DNA of 64,000 bases from an uncultured Shewanella sp. GTDB taxonomy: Bacteria > Pseudomonadota > Gammaproteobacteria > Enterobacterales > Shewanellaceae. Position numbers and translations under genes: made by a program. The notes under the pieces were generated by a model. It did not search any database, was not told where the DNA came from, and worked only from the letters and a program-made list of their open reading frames with translations. The number at the start of each line of letters is the position of its first letter. Within the stretch, counting starts at the first letter, position 1. Shown here one piece after another: positions 1-7,297 of the stretch. Location of the stretch: assembly GCF_947501665.1 (NCBI RefSeq), contig NZ_CANMWS010000009.1, positions 1 to 64,000 on the forward strand, in the 5' to 3' direction.

Positions 1-537
1 TTTTTAGGTTATCCATAACAAACCATAAAGCGAATGTAATAAATACAATTAGATCATATTTTTACTTAGATTGGTATCATTTCATGTGATAGTAGGGTGA
101 AGAGTCTGCGGTTATCAAGCAAAGCTTGATGCTGGCTCTGGTAGAAAATTATTCCCGACATTGTCTACATTCCTCACATCCCTGTGAGTCTACGCGGAGG
201 GTGGTGACCTATATGGATATAGGGAATGCCAGTCTATGCAGGATGCAGATTGATGGCCCCGTAGCTGGCCATGATAGGCGCCCTCTTGTTTTTATATCAA
301 TCTAGAAAACTAACTGATTAACTTAGCCCACTCTCTAGAGCATATTTTGTCACTTGCCCAGTGTTTCAATGAACATGTTCCAAGCATAAAAATATTATCG
401 ACAATATCGTTATCATTTTTGAGTACTTCCTTTCGAGGCAAATTTTTTTATCACATTCAGTTCCGATTCTGGCTAGTTTACTTTCTGAGTCAGGATATAC
501 TGGTTTCATAAAGTCTGAGAGAAGGAGGGGACGCTTA
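1..537. other. Non-coding left edge of window
   Basis: I see no convincing reading frame here. The middle part (about 170-285) is a run of short palindromes listed separately. The last 40 bases hold the ribosome binding site (GGAGGGG, about 524-530) of the DNA-repair gene that starts at 538. I did not find a clear sigma-70 promoter. Confidence 0.6.
173..281. repeat. Cluster of short hairpins (REP-like)
   Basis: Several small palindromes follow each other: CTCACA-TCCC-TGTGAG (173-188), CCTATAT-GG-ATATAGG (208-223), TGCA-GGA-TGCA (237-247), ATGGCC with GGCCAT eight bases apart (253-272), and the self-complementary GGCGCC (276-281). Each stem has its own sequence, so this is not one long inverted repeat but a string of units with tiny loops. 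It resembles intergenic REP/BIME-like palindromic clusters of gammaproteobacteria. The function is unknown. Confidence 0.6.
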
Positions 538-2028
538 ATGTTGGATACGAGTATTTGTCAGAAAGCGAGATTATCGAGAGATCCTCGCTTTGATGGACAG
601 TTTTTTACTGCAGTAAAAACGACGGGGATCTATTGCCGTAGTATTTGCCCTGCAAGCCCTCCAAAAGAGGAAAATGTACAATACTTTTCTTCTGCTATTG
701 AGTGTGCAACTGCGGGATTCAGACCTTGTTTAAGATGTCGTCCTGACAGTGCACCTTACTCGCCAGCATGGAAAGGTGTCAATGCGACATTAGATAGAGC
801 AATGCGTTTAATCGATGAGGGGGCGTTGCAATCTCTATCATTGGCACAGTTATCTGAGCGGTTAGGGATCAGCGATCGTTATTTGAGGCAAGTATTTAAG
901 CAACATTTAGGCATGTCGCCGAAGCGTTATTCCCTTTATCAGCAGTGCTTGTTTGCTAAGCAATTATTACAGCAAACTCAGTTACCTATTATTCAAGTGG
1001 CACTAGCAAGTGGTTTTGACAGTATTCGACGTTTTAATGATTGCTTTAAGGCCGAGCTTAAATTAACGCCCTCTCAAGTACGCAAAACGGGGGGGGATAA
1101 GTTTAATCAAGTGACATTGAAGCTTTATTATCGGCCACCATTTGATTGGTCTTTAATGCAAGGAACCCTAGCAGCTAGAGCGGTAGATAAGCTCGAATGG
1201 TGTGATGAACACTCTTATGGGCGCACGTTTAATTGGTATGGCACTGTTGGGTGTTTCACTGCTAAGCATCATGCCAAGCAGAATATGTTTGGGGTGAATA
1301 TTGAGTTAAATGAGGTGAAACATCTTAAAGCGATTATTAATAATATTCGTCGTATTTTGGATTTAGATCTTGATGTACAAGCTGTTGAAGCAGATTTAAA
1401 AGCGTGTTTACCAGCTTCTTTTCCTTTTAAATCTGGTGTGAGATTACCAGGCATTTGGAGCTTATTTGAAGCTGGTATTCGTGCCATTTTAGGTCAGCAA
1501 ATTTCGGTGACAGCAGCGCGTAATTTGGTGACAACGTTGGTTAACGAGTTAGGTGAGTCTTATGGGGAACATATCTTGTTTCCTTCACCTCAAGCCATTG
1601 CGATGAGTGAGCTGGCTTTTTTAAAAATACCAGGCTCTCGTAAGCAAACTTTGCGTAATTTGGCGCAACACTATTGTGACATGGCCGCTCAGGGCTATTG
1701 TGATATGACGGCCAACAGTGCTTGTGATAAAACCACTCTGGGGAATTTTGAAGGTACACAAAACGGGTTAGAAGAAAGGGTAGTAAACGATACCAGTCAA
1801 TGGTTGACGTTAAAAGGTATTGGGCCGTGGACTGTTGAATATGCTCGCATGAGAGGCTTAAGCGATCCAGATATTTTTTTAGTGGGAGATTTAGGAGTTA
1901 AAAAGGCATTAGCCAAAGTGTTAATCAATAAGAATGGTGATGAAAAAGATCCTATAGAGGAACTAAGTTCAGAGCAAGTTTCTCCTTGGGGCAGCTATTT
2001 AACTTTTCAATTATGGAGCCAGTTGTAA
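538..2028 (+). CDS. alkA: Ada/AlkA fusion: alkylation-responsive regulator and 3-methyladenine DNA glycosylase
   Basis: A 496-residue fusion of three modules. Residues 1-75 are the Ada methyl-phosphotriester domain with its four zinc cysteines (Cys33, Cys37, Cys64, Cys67). Residues about 80-185 are an AraC-type helix-turn-helix pair. From about 190 to the end is an AlkA-like glycosylase with a helix-hairpin-helix (LKGIGPWTVEY) and the catalytic aspartate in the VGDLG motif (about Asp451). It should excise alkylated bases and, by analogy with Ada, sense methyl phosphotriesters and activate alkylation genes. A low-complexity insert (about 380-420, with repeated YCDM) sits inside the glycosylase domain and is unusual. 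The next gene, ogt, starts on its stop codon, so the two form a compact repair operon. The family is certain; the regulatory role is inferred. Confidence 0.9.
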   Translation: MLDTSICQKARLSRDPRFDGQFFTAVKTTGIYCRSICPASPPKEENVQYFSSAIECATAGFRPCLRCRPDSAPYSPAWKGVNATLDRAMRLIDEGALQSLSLAQLSERLGISDRYLRQVFKQHLGMSPKRYSLYQQCLFAKQLLQQTQLPIIQVALASGFDSIRRFNDCFKAELKLTPSQVRKTGGDKFNQVTLKLYYRPPFDWSLMQGTLAARAVDKLEWCDEHSYGRTFNWYGTVGCFTAKHHAKQNMFGVNIELNEVKHLKAIINNIRRILDLDLDVQAVEADLKACLPASFPFKSGVRLPGIWSLFEAGIRAILGQQISVTAARNLVTTLVNELGESYGEHILFPSPQAIAMSELAFLKIPGSRKQTLRNLAQHYCDMAAQGYCDMTANSACDKTTLGNFEGTQNGLEERVVNDTSQWLTLKGIGPWTVEYARMRGLSDPDIFLVGDLGVKKALAKVLINKNGDEKDPIEELSSEQVSPWGSYLTFQLWSQL

Positions 2029-2567
2029 TGTCGATGTATACCGATTATTTAGAGACACCACTTGGTTTGATGGAATGTAAGGCATCTGATAGTGGTATTC
2101 GCCAGTTAATATTCTGTGGCTCAGATAAAGGCGTCGAGAGTGCTAATAATGTGACAGATGACTGTAAGGTGCAATTACTTGAATATTTTAATGGATCACG
2201 TCAAGGCTTTGATTTACCCATTGATGCGCAAGGCACGAATTTTCAAAAAGCGGTTTGGCAGTGTTTGAGTCAAATCCCTTTTGGGCAAACCGTGACCTAT
2301 GCTGATATTGCAAAAATGGTGAATAAACCTAAAGGCGCACAGGCGGTGGGAGGGGCAAATGGTCGAAACCCTATTAGTATCATTGTGCCGTGTCATCGTG
2401 TCATTGGTGCCAATGGTTCGCTCACCGGTTATGCTGGCGGACTTGAACGTAAGTTATGGTTATTGCAGCATGAAGACATTGATATCAAACAATCAATTTC
2501 TCAGTCTTATAGTGATGTTGGCTCTATTATTTCCAAGCGTCAGGCGAAAACACAGTTTCTAGATTAA
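2028..2567 (+). CDS. ogt: Methylated-DNA--[protein]-cysteine S-methyltransferase
   Basis: Removes methyl or alkyl groups from O6 of guanine by suicide transfer to its own cysteine. The acceptor motif VPCHRV is present (Cys122 from the chosen start), followed by the conserved GYAGGLERKLWLL segment. The frame is open back to 1986, but ATG 2028 overlaps the upstream stop as TAATG and has GGAG nine bases before it, so I place the start there (179 residues, close to E. coli Ogt). The C-terminal tail of about 25 residues after the core domain is not conserved-looking. It is translationally coupled to the Ada/AlkA fusion, giving an O6-alkylguanine and N3-alkyladenine repair pair. It lacks the Ada N-terminal domain, which is instead fused to the glycosylase. 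Confidence 0.93.
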   Translation: MSMYTDYLETPLGLMECKASDSGIRQLIFCGSDKGVESANNVTDDCKVQLLEYFNGSRQGFDLPIDAQGTNFQKAVWQCLSQIPFGQTVTYADIAKMVNKPKGAQAVGGANGRNPISIIVPCHRVIGANGSLTGYAGGLERKLWLLQHEDIDIKQSISQSYSDVGSIISKRQAKTQFLD

Positions 2568-2569
2568 TT

Positions 2570-2605
2570 TGACCTGAACTTGGGTAAGAAGTGCCGTTAA
2601 ATATC
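2570..2605 (-). repeat. Solo end of the 145-bp MITE-like element
   Basis: This stretch, starting TGACCTGAACTTGGG, is a close reverse-complement match to the right ends of the elements at 4245-4390 and 13364-13508, including the inner CCGTTAAATATC. No matching left end exists about 145 bp away, because that position lies inside the next gene. It is therefore a truncated copy in the spacer after ogt. Confidence 0.6.
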
Positions 2606-2648
2606 GCTACTTTTTAATAATAAAAAAATTATATCAACGGAGTGACAA

Positions 2649-3497
2649 ATGAATGCTTATGATAATTTTAAAAAACTGCACGCACAAGAAGCACCACTTT
2701 TACTGCCGAATGCATGGGATGCACTCTCTGCTCTTATTTTAGAACAAGCTGGCTTTAAGGCAATAGGAACCACAAGTTGGGGAATGGCCAATAGTCTAGG
2801 GTATCAAGATGGTGAGATGATTTCTTTTCAGGCATGTTTATCGATTGTCGAGAAAATGATGGCTGTGGTCAGTATTCCGGTGACCGTTGATATTGAGTCG
2901 GGTTTTGCAGAGACAAATGATGAGATTATAGATAATGTGATAACACTGGCAAACCTAGGTGTAGTTGGCATCAATATCGAAGATTCATTTAAACCTTTTG
3001 CCAGTCATTTGGCTGACAGTGTTGAAGGTGGTCTGAAAGATACCGCTGCTCATGGAGAGCTTATCAAGTCAATTCGCTCGGGATTGGACGATGCGGGTTA
3101 TCAGGATTTTTTCATTAATGCCCGTATTGATGCTTATTTTCATGCTAAAGATCCGCTTCAAGAGACGATAACGCGGGGCAGTTATTATATTGCCAGCGGG
3201 GCGAGCGGTATCTTTGTGCCCGGCATGATTCAAAGTGATGACATTAAGGCGGTGACTCGCAGCATTGCGGCCCCCGTTAATGTTATGTCGCTACCGGCTC
3301 TTACTGATATAAGTCAGTTACAAGATTTAGGTGTGAAGCGTTTTAGTATTGGTAATGCGCTCTCAGATCTGACAATTGCTTTTATTGAGCATACCGCCTC
3401 TACTTTGCTAAAGCAGAGCAACACGGCTGCCTTATATCAAAACCCTGCCTTTAATACGCAAGTTAGTACAGTTTTTAAAGTTAATGCGTCTGTGTAA
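2649..3497 (+). CDS. Isocitrate lyase/PEP mutase family enzyme
   Basis: A 282-residue TIM-barrel protein of the isocitrate lyase/phosphoenolpyruvate mutase superfamily. Recognisable parts are LLPNAWDALSALILE near the N-terminus, VTVDIESGF (about 80-88, metal-binding acids), GINIEDS (about 114-120) and NARIDAY (about 157-163). The general family cleaves or rearranges C-C or C-P bonds of 2-oxo acids (oxaloacetate decarboxylase, methylisocitrate lyase, PEP mutase). I do not see the KKCGH signature of true isocitrate and methylisocitrate lyases, so the substrate is unknown. GGAG lies eight bases before ATG. It stands alone between ogt and a convergent chaperone gene. Confidence 0.8.
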   Translation: MNAYDNFKKLHAQEAPLLLPNAWDALSALILEQAGFKAIGTTSWGMANSLGYQDGEMISFQACLSIVEKMMAVVSIPVTVDIESGFAETNDEIIDNVITLANLGVVGINIEDSFKPFASHLADSVEGGLKDTAAHGELIKSIRSGLDDAGYQDFFINARIDAYFHAKDPLQETITRGSYYIASGASGIFVPGMIQSDDIKAVTRSIAAPVNVMSLPALTDISQLQDLGVKRFSIGNALSDLTIAFIEHTASTLLKQSNTAALYQNPAFNTQVSTVFKVNASV

Positions 3498-3620
3498 TCG
3501 GTGATATTGAGGAGGGCTTTTGGCACTCTTTATTTGTTAATGAGTGCATAAGTAAAATAGACTGAAATTTGAGAATAGTGTTTGAGTGTTGCAAGTTCCC
3601 ATCTAGAGGTTTGTTTTTTA

Positions 3621-4094
3621 TTACATAGAAATAAAAGAAAATTTATTAGCGGGGATCTGGTGTTTGTCTTGATATTTTGTTTTAGTGAGTGTGTCTTGCA
3701 AAAGATCATTAATGTGTTTTTTCCAAGTTATAATGGCGTCGTTCAAGTTGTTTATCAGGACTTCTAATGTGTTTGAGTTAATCACGGACTCATCAATTGA
3801 TCTTGATAAAAGTAACCAATGCGTTTCTGGGTGAATATTAAAGTTGAACTGATGGGTGTCTTGGTTTAAAAAGTTTTCTGTTAATAACTTAAAGAGTAAA
3901 TTAGCAGATTTTATGCTAGTTAAATCAGCAACTTCTGAATAAAGGGCTACAGCATCCCTATTCTCATTAATTTGACAGTGAATTGTGTGTTGATCGTTCA
4001 GGGTTATGGGTAAATAACCCTCGCCGTTAAATTGTAGTTCACCTATTTTTAGTGACAGTCCCAGTTGTTCAAAGGCCGTAAGAATTCTTTTCAT
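3621..4094 (-). CDS. CesT-family type III secretion chaperone-like protein (orphan)
   Basis: A 157-residue acidic-to-neutral protein with the layout of class I type III secretion chaperones. It has an N-terminal helix with leucines (AFEQLGLSL), strand-rich segments around 20-55 (LPITLNDQHTIHCQIN and VALYSEV), a helix NLLFKLLTENFL, strands FNFNIHPE and HWLLLS, and a C-terminal helix LEVLINNLNDAIITWKKHI. The pattern is the one shared by CesT, SycE and SicP, which dimerise and hold effectors ready for export. The last 25 residues are extra. No secretion apparatus gene or adjacent effector is present; the only effector-like gene in the window is at 51.2 kb. The assignment rests on pattern recognition, not an alignment. 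Confidence 0.65.
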   Translation of the reverse strand: MKRILTAFEQLGLSLKIGELQFNGEGYLPITLNDQHTIHCQINENRDAVALYSEVADLTSIKSANLLFKLLTENFLNQDTHQFNFNIHPETHWLLLSRSIDESVINSNTLEVLINNLNDAIITWKKHINDLLQDTLTKTKYQDKHQIPANKFSFISM

Positions 4095-4903
4095 TCTAGC
4101 ATTTATCCTAATAACAATAATTTACGACCATGGTATACGACTTTGGTTTAATATCTATCAAAAAAGTCATCAATTTTAAATTTTATCTTATATTATTTTT
4201 TATGTTTTTAACTTATTGATATTTATTGGTTTGATTTTATTAAATAACCTGAAATCGGGATCATGAGTGTCAAAGAATATTGGTAATCCATTTAAAGTTA
4301 ATAGGGTTAAAATCATTCAACTAATTCTTTATTGTTTAATATGGCTAAATAGCGCTATTAAGCGGCGCTGCTTACCCCGAGTTCAGGTTAAATAGTGTTA
4401 ACGATAGTGATTTTTATTGAAATTGACTAGGCGAGAATATTCTTGAGGAAAAGGTCAATCGAATAATTGACAACTTAAAGCAGGATTGAAACAAACGTGT
4501 ATTGATGACATATTTTGTCACTTTTTATTGTGGGAATAAGCTCAAAAAAACAGCATCGGTACTGTTGCTATTACTGTTTTTCTGGTAGGCTTTTTGAGTC
4601 AATAGATAATGAGAGGATGTAAGATGATTGTAATTAATACCTTATATACGGCAGTAAAAGTCATACGCGTATAAATGGGAATGATAAAGCAGTGATGTTA
4701 GATTAAGTGTTTTTTATTTTAAGGTTTGCTTATCAATTATTTCTTATTGGATAACTTACTATCCCTTTGGTTCCTGTTTGCGTTTCTTTTACCCAGTGTA
4801 TGTTTGGAGCCGGGGTCATAATACCTAAATTAGACCCTAACTTAATTGTTTTTGATGTTGCGAAACTGTCGATAAGTTTACGCATATGTCTAGGGTAAAA
4901 CCA
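4095..4903. other. Long non-coding stretch with a mobile element
   Basis: About 800 bases without a credible gene. It contains the 146-bp MITE-like element at 4245-4390. Around 4530-4600 there are A-rich and T-rich arms (CTCAAAAAAACAG and, later, CTTTTTGAG) that could fold into an irregular stem, but I could not make a clean terminator. The ribosome binding site of the following GTPase gene (AGGG, about 4892-4895) closes the region. Confidence 0.5.
4245..4390. mobile_element. MITE-like element, copy A (146 bp)
   Basis: Bounded by imperfect 15-bp terminal inverted repeats: TAACCTGAAATCGGG at the left and CCCGAGTTCAGGTTA at the right. Length and internal sequence match copy B at 13364-13508: GAGTGTCA just inside the left end, AAAATCA near the middle, and a GGCGCTG block inside the right end. 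It encodes nothing. Both ends carry TA at the outermost position, as would be expected for a TA-targeting transposase. This is inference; no transposase is in the window. Confidence 0.75.
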
Positions 4904-5965
4904 ATGAATACTGAAACACTATTTACTTATCCCGTTACATTACACCAACTTGGTTGGAGAACGTTTTTTCAACAACAGCTTACAGTAATTGATATAGAAC
5001 ACTCGACTATTGCTAAAGTGATTGCTCACTATAGAAGTGGTTACCTATTGGCCACTGAGCAAGGCGAAATATCGATACCTGTACATCAAAGCCAACCTTT
5101 GATGAGCGTGGGTGATTGGGTTGTTTTAAATGAAGCGCAAGTGTTTGAAAGGTTATTAGAAAGACAATCATTGTTCAGTCGTAAAGCTGCGGGTAGTAAA
5201 GTCGCGGAGCAATATATCGCAGCCAATATTGATACTGTGTTTATTGTGGCTGCATTGGATCATGATTTTAATTTGAACCGAATTGAGCGGTATTTAGCGC
5301 TTGCTCATGAAGCACATGTTGAGCCTATCCTTGTACTGACTAAAGTTGATCTTTGTGATGATGTCGAGGATACAGTTAAACAAGCTAAACAACTCGATAG
5401 TCAATTAATGATTGAAGCGGTTAATAGTCTTGATGTGACATCGATAAAGGTGCTGTTATCTTGGTGTAAAATGGGGCAAACCATCGCGTTAATGGGATCG
5501 TCTGGTGTTGGCAAGTCGAGTTTAATTAATGCATTACTAGGTCAAAAAGCACAAATCACAGCAGGTGTTCGTGAAGATGACAGTAAAGGGCGTCACACTA
5601 CTACGTCGCGTTCGCTGCATTTATTAGCAAGCGGAGGCTTATTACTCGATACCCCCGGCATGCGAGAGTTACAATTAGCAGATTGTAGCGTCGGTGTACA
5701 AGAAACGTTTGCTGATCTTAATGCGCTGATATCTCAGTGTCGTTTTACTAACTGTCAGCACCATACAGAGCCTGGTTGTAAAGTGATTGCAGCTATTGAC
5801 AGTGGTGCCTTGACTGAAAGACGCTTTAACAATTATCAAAAGTTATTGCGAGAACAAATGCGTAATGGTGCGACTTTAGCTGATAAACGTTTGCGCAATA
5901 AACAATTGTCTAAGATGTATAAAAAAGTGCAGTCGACAGGGCGTAAGCTAAAGCAAGAGGGCTAG
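4904..5965 (+). CDS. rsgA: Ribosome small subunit-dependent GTPase A family protein (RsgA/YjeQ paralogue type)
   Basis: Circularly permuted GTPase that acts in late maturation of the 30S subunit. An N-terminal OB-fold (about 30-95) is followed by the permuted G motifs: TKVD (G4), GSSGVGKSSLIN (P-loop) and DTPGMREL (G3). A zinc knuckle of the form C-x4-C-x-H-x6-C follows (CRFTNCQHH...GC). The frame opens at 4886, but ATG 4904 has AGGG eight bases upstream and gives a 353-residue protein, so I prefer it. The HQLGWRTFFQQQL N-terminus and IAANIDTVFIVAAL segment are those of the RsgA-like paralogue often found besides the canonical rsgA in vibrios and Shewanella, so this may be a second copy with a specialised role. 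It is monocistronic. Confidence 0.88.
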   Translation: MNTETLFTYPVTLHQLGWRTFFQQQLTVIDIEHSTIAKVIAHYRSGYLLATEQGEISIPVHQSQPLMSVGDWVVLNEAQVFERLLERQSLFSRKAAGSKVAEQYIAANIDTVFIVAALDHDFNLNRIERYLALAHEAHVEPILVLTKVDLCDDVEDTVKQAKQLDSQLMIEAVNSLDVTSIKVLLSWCKMGQTIALMGSSGVGKSSLINALLGQKAQITAGVREDDSKGRHTTTSRSLHLLASGGLLLDTPGMRELQLADCSVGVQETFADLNALISQCRFTNCQHHTEPGCKVIAAIDSGALTERRFNNYQKLLREQMRNGATLADKRLRNKQLSKMYKKVQSTGRKLKQEG

Positions 5966-5992
5966 TCATCTGATAGACATTTAGTGCTAATT

Positions 5993-6020
5993 CAATGCCG
6001 CTACGTTAGTGGCATTGTTT
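5993..6020 (+). terminator. Probable terminator after rsgA-like gene
   Basis: CAATGCC (5993-5999) pairs with GGCATTG (6011-6017), with extra CT/AG pairing in the loop, followed by TTT-A-CTTT. It lies 28 bases after the stop codon. Confidence 0.55.
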
Positions 6021-6087
6021 ACTTTAGAGCACTCACTTATTTCTCCTAACCCAATAGTTTATTCAATAAGCCATTCTTTAGCGTTAG

Positions 6088-6200
6088 CTAATCGTTTATG
6101 ACTTACGATTAAAGTGATATTTATTTCTCAGCCTGCTTAAGGAATACTGTTATTCTTAATTAAATAATGATGTTAGGGATGACATGCACCGTTTTATTTT
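6088..6200 (+). repeat. Direct duplication, unit 1 (promoter/leader plus signal-peptide start)
   Basis: About 113 bases almost identical to 6483-6597. The unit runs through the intergenic leader (CTTACGATTAAAGTGATATT, GCCTGCTTAAGGAATACT), the ribosome binding site AGGGATGA and the first codons of the lipoprotein gene. After that the two genes diverge completely. Confidence 0.8.
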
Positions 6201-6426
6201 AATCTTGAGGTTAATACCCACAATAGTCGGTATTGTATTACTGCAAGCTTGTTATTCAACTGCAATAACTACCAATACCAATGAGAGCCGTTTTCCGGAT
6301 CACAGCCAGCAACAAGCAGAAGTGAGTAACGAAGGACAAAAGATGAGTGTCATTTTTCCTATGGGTCAACAATATGAACAGTCCAATGATGAATGTTGGG
6401 GGCATGATATTGATGTCGTTAGTTAG
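6184..6426 (+). CDS. Small putative lipoprotein
   Basis: An 80-residue protein with a signal peptide and a lipobox ending LLQAC (Cys23), so it should be lipid-anchored in the inner or outer membrane. The mature part (about 57 residues) is polar, rich in Asn, Gln and Ser, and has no recognisable domain. AGGG lies seven bases before the ATG. The 5' region and first codons repeat those of the next gene, yet the mature proteins are unrelated. It could be a truncated relic of a longer paralogue, since it ends in a short unstructured tail. Function unknown. Confidence 0.55.
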   Translation: MHRFILILRLIPTIVGIVLLQACYSTAITTNTNESRFPDHSQQQAEVSNEGQKMSVIFPMGQQYEQSNDECWGHDIDVVS

Positions 6427-6482
6427 GTAAGTATTTAAAATATAGTAATAAAAAAGTTAAAATATCAGTTTTTTAGTTTTGA

Positions 6483-6597
6483 CTAATCATTTATCGCTTA
6501 CGATTAAAGTGATATTTATTTTTAAGCCTGCTTAAGGAATACTTTTATTCTTAATGAAATAACGATGTTTAGGGATGATATGCGCCGTTTTATTTTA
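6483..6597 (+). repeat. Direct duplication, unit 2
   Basis: Second copy of the 6088-6200 segment, about 395 bases downstream, differing by scattered substitutions and one extra T (6570) before the AGGG. It supplies the leader and signal-peptide start of the second lipoprotein gene. Confidence 0.8.
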
Positions 6598-7182
6598 TGT
6601 TTTGTTTTAATTAGTACAACACTATTACAGCAAGGTTGTAGCTCAACAGAGATAGTGAGTGCTGAAAGTGACATTCATTTACCTGCGGTAAGGAAAGTAT
6701 TGCTTGAAATGGTGGAGAGAGATCAAGAAGTACGCTTTAAATTCATTTATAGTAAAAATAGGGAGCATGACGATGAGATTGAACAACTTGATAACAGCAA
6801 TACAGAAAAATTAAAAAAAATCATCCATCAATATAAACGGCTCAAAAGCAGTGATATAGGAACAGATGGCTTAAAAGCGTTTAGCCTGCTTACGTTGCAT
6901 CTCACCGACTTTCACTTTCAAGAACAAATGCTCCTTTTAATTAAGCAACGGTATCTGGCTGGAGAATTAGAAGGACAAGACTATGCATTATTGTACGACA
7001 AGGTATTGGTTCATAAAGGCAAGCCGCAATATTACGGTACCCAATTTATTTTTGAGAAAGGAAAGTATGTTCCTGATGAGATAGAAGATGAAGAAAATGT
7101 GGATCTACACAGAAAAGCAGTGGGTTTACCCAGTTTGGCTGAGTATTCTCAATTCTTAAATGATTTTTATTTGGGGAGTTAA
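6580..7182 (+). CDS. Putative lipoprotein, unknown function
   Basis: A 200-residue protein. The frame is open from 6565, but ATG 6580 corresponds to the start of the upstream paralogue (MRRFIL against MHRFIL) and has AGGG six bases before it, so I choose it. The signal peptide ends LLQQGC, an imperfect lipobox (Cys at about residue 20). The mature part is charged and mostly helical (VLLEMVERDQEVRF, TEKLKKIIHQYKRL), then a segment around QEQMLLLIKQRYLAGE. This hints at an alpha-helical domain seen in small DUF6624-type proteins, but I am not certain. It belongs to a tandem pair that shares promoter DNA, so both are probably expressed together. Confidence 0.7.
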   Translation: MRRFILCFVLISTTLLQQGCSSTEIVSAESDIHLPAVRKVLLEMVERDQEVRFKFIYSKNREHDDEIEQLDNSNTEKLKKIIHQYKRLKSSDIGTDGLKAFSLLTLHLTDFHFQEQMLLLIKQRYLAGELEGQDYALLYDKVLVHKGKPQYYGTQFIFEKGKYVPDEIEDEENVDLHRKAVGLPSLAEYSQFLNDFYLGS

Positions 7183-7222
7183 TAGAGAGGGCTCCCTCAG
7201 TCACGGGTGTATGTACATTAAT

Positions 7223-7256
7223 AGCCTTAACATTTCAAAGATGAAGCGTTAAGGCT
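7223..7256. terminator. Hairpin between convergent genes
   Basis: AGCCTTAAC (7223-7231) pairs perfectly with GTTAAGGCT (7248-7256) across a 16-base loop. It lies between the lipoprotein gene ending at 7182 and hcnC ending at 7298, and could serve both. There is no strong T-tract on either side, so termination is uncertain. Confidence 0.45.
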
Positions 7257-7297
7257 AGGTATTACATGCTTAAATACACTTATTGGAGTTTAAGCTG

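Noticed and set aside
3582..3767. 61-codon plus-strand frame opposite the chaperone gene
   Set aside because: It is antisense to a better-supported gene and its product shows no recognisable features.
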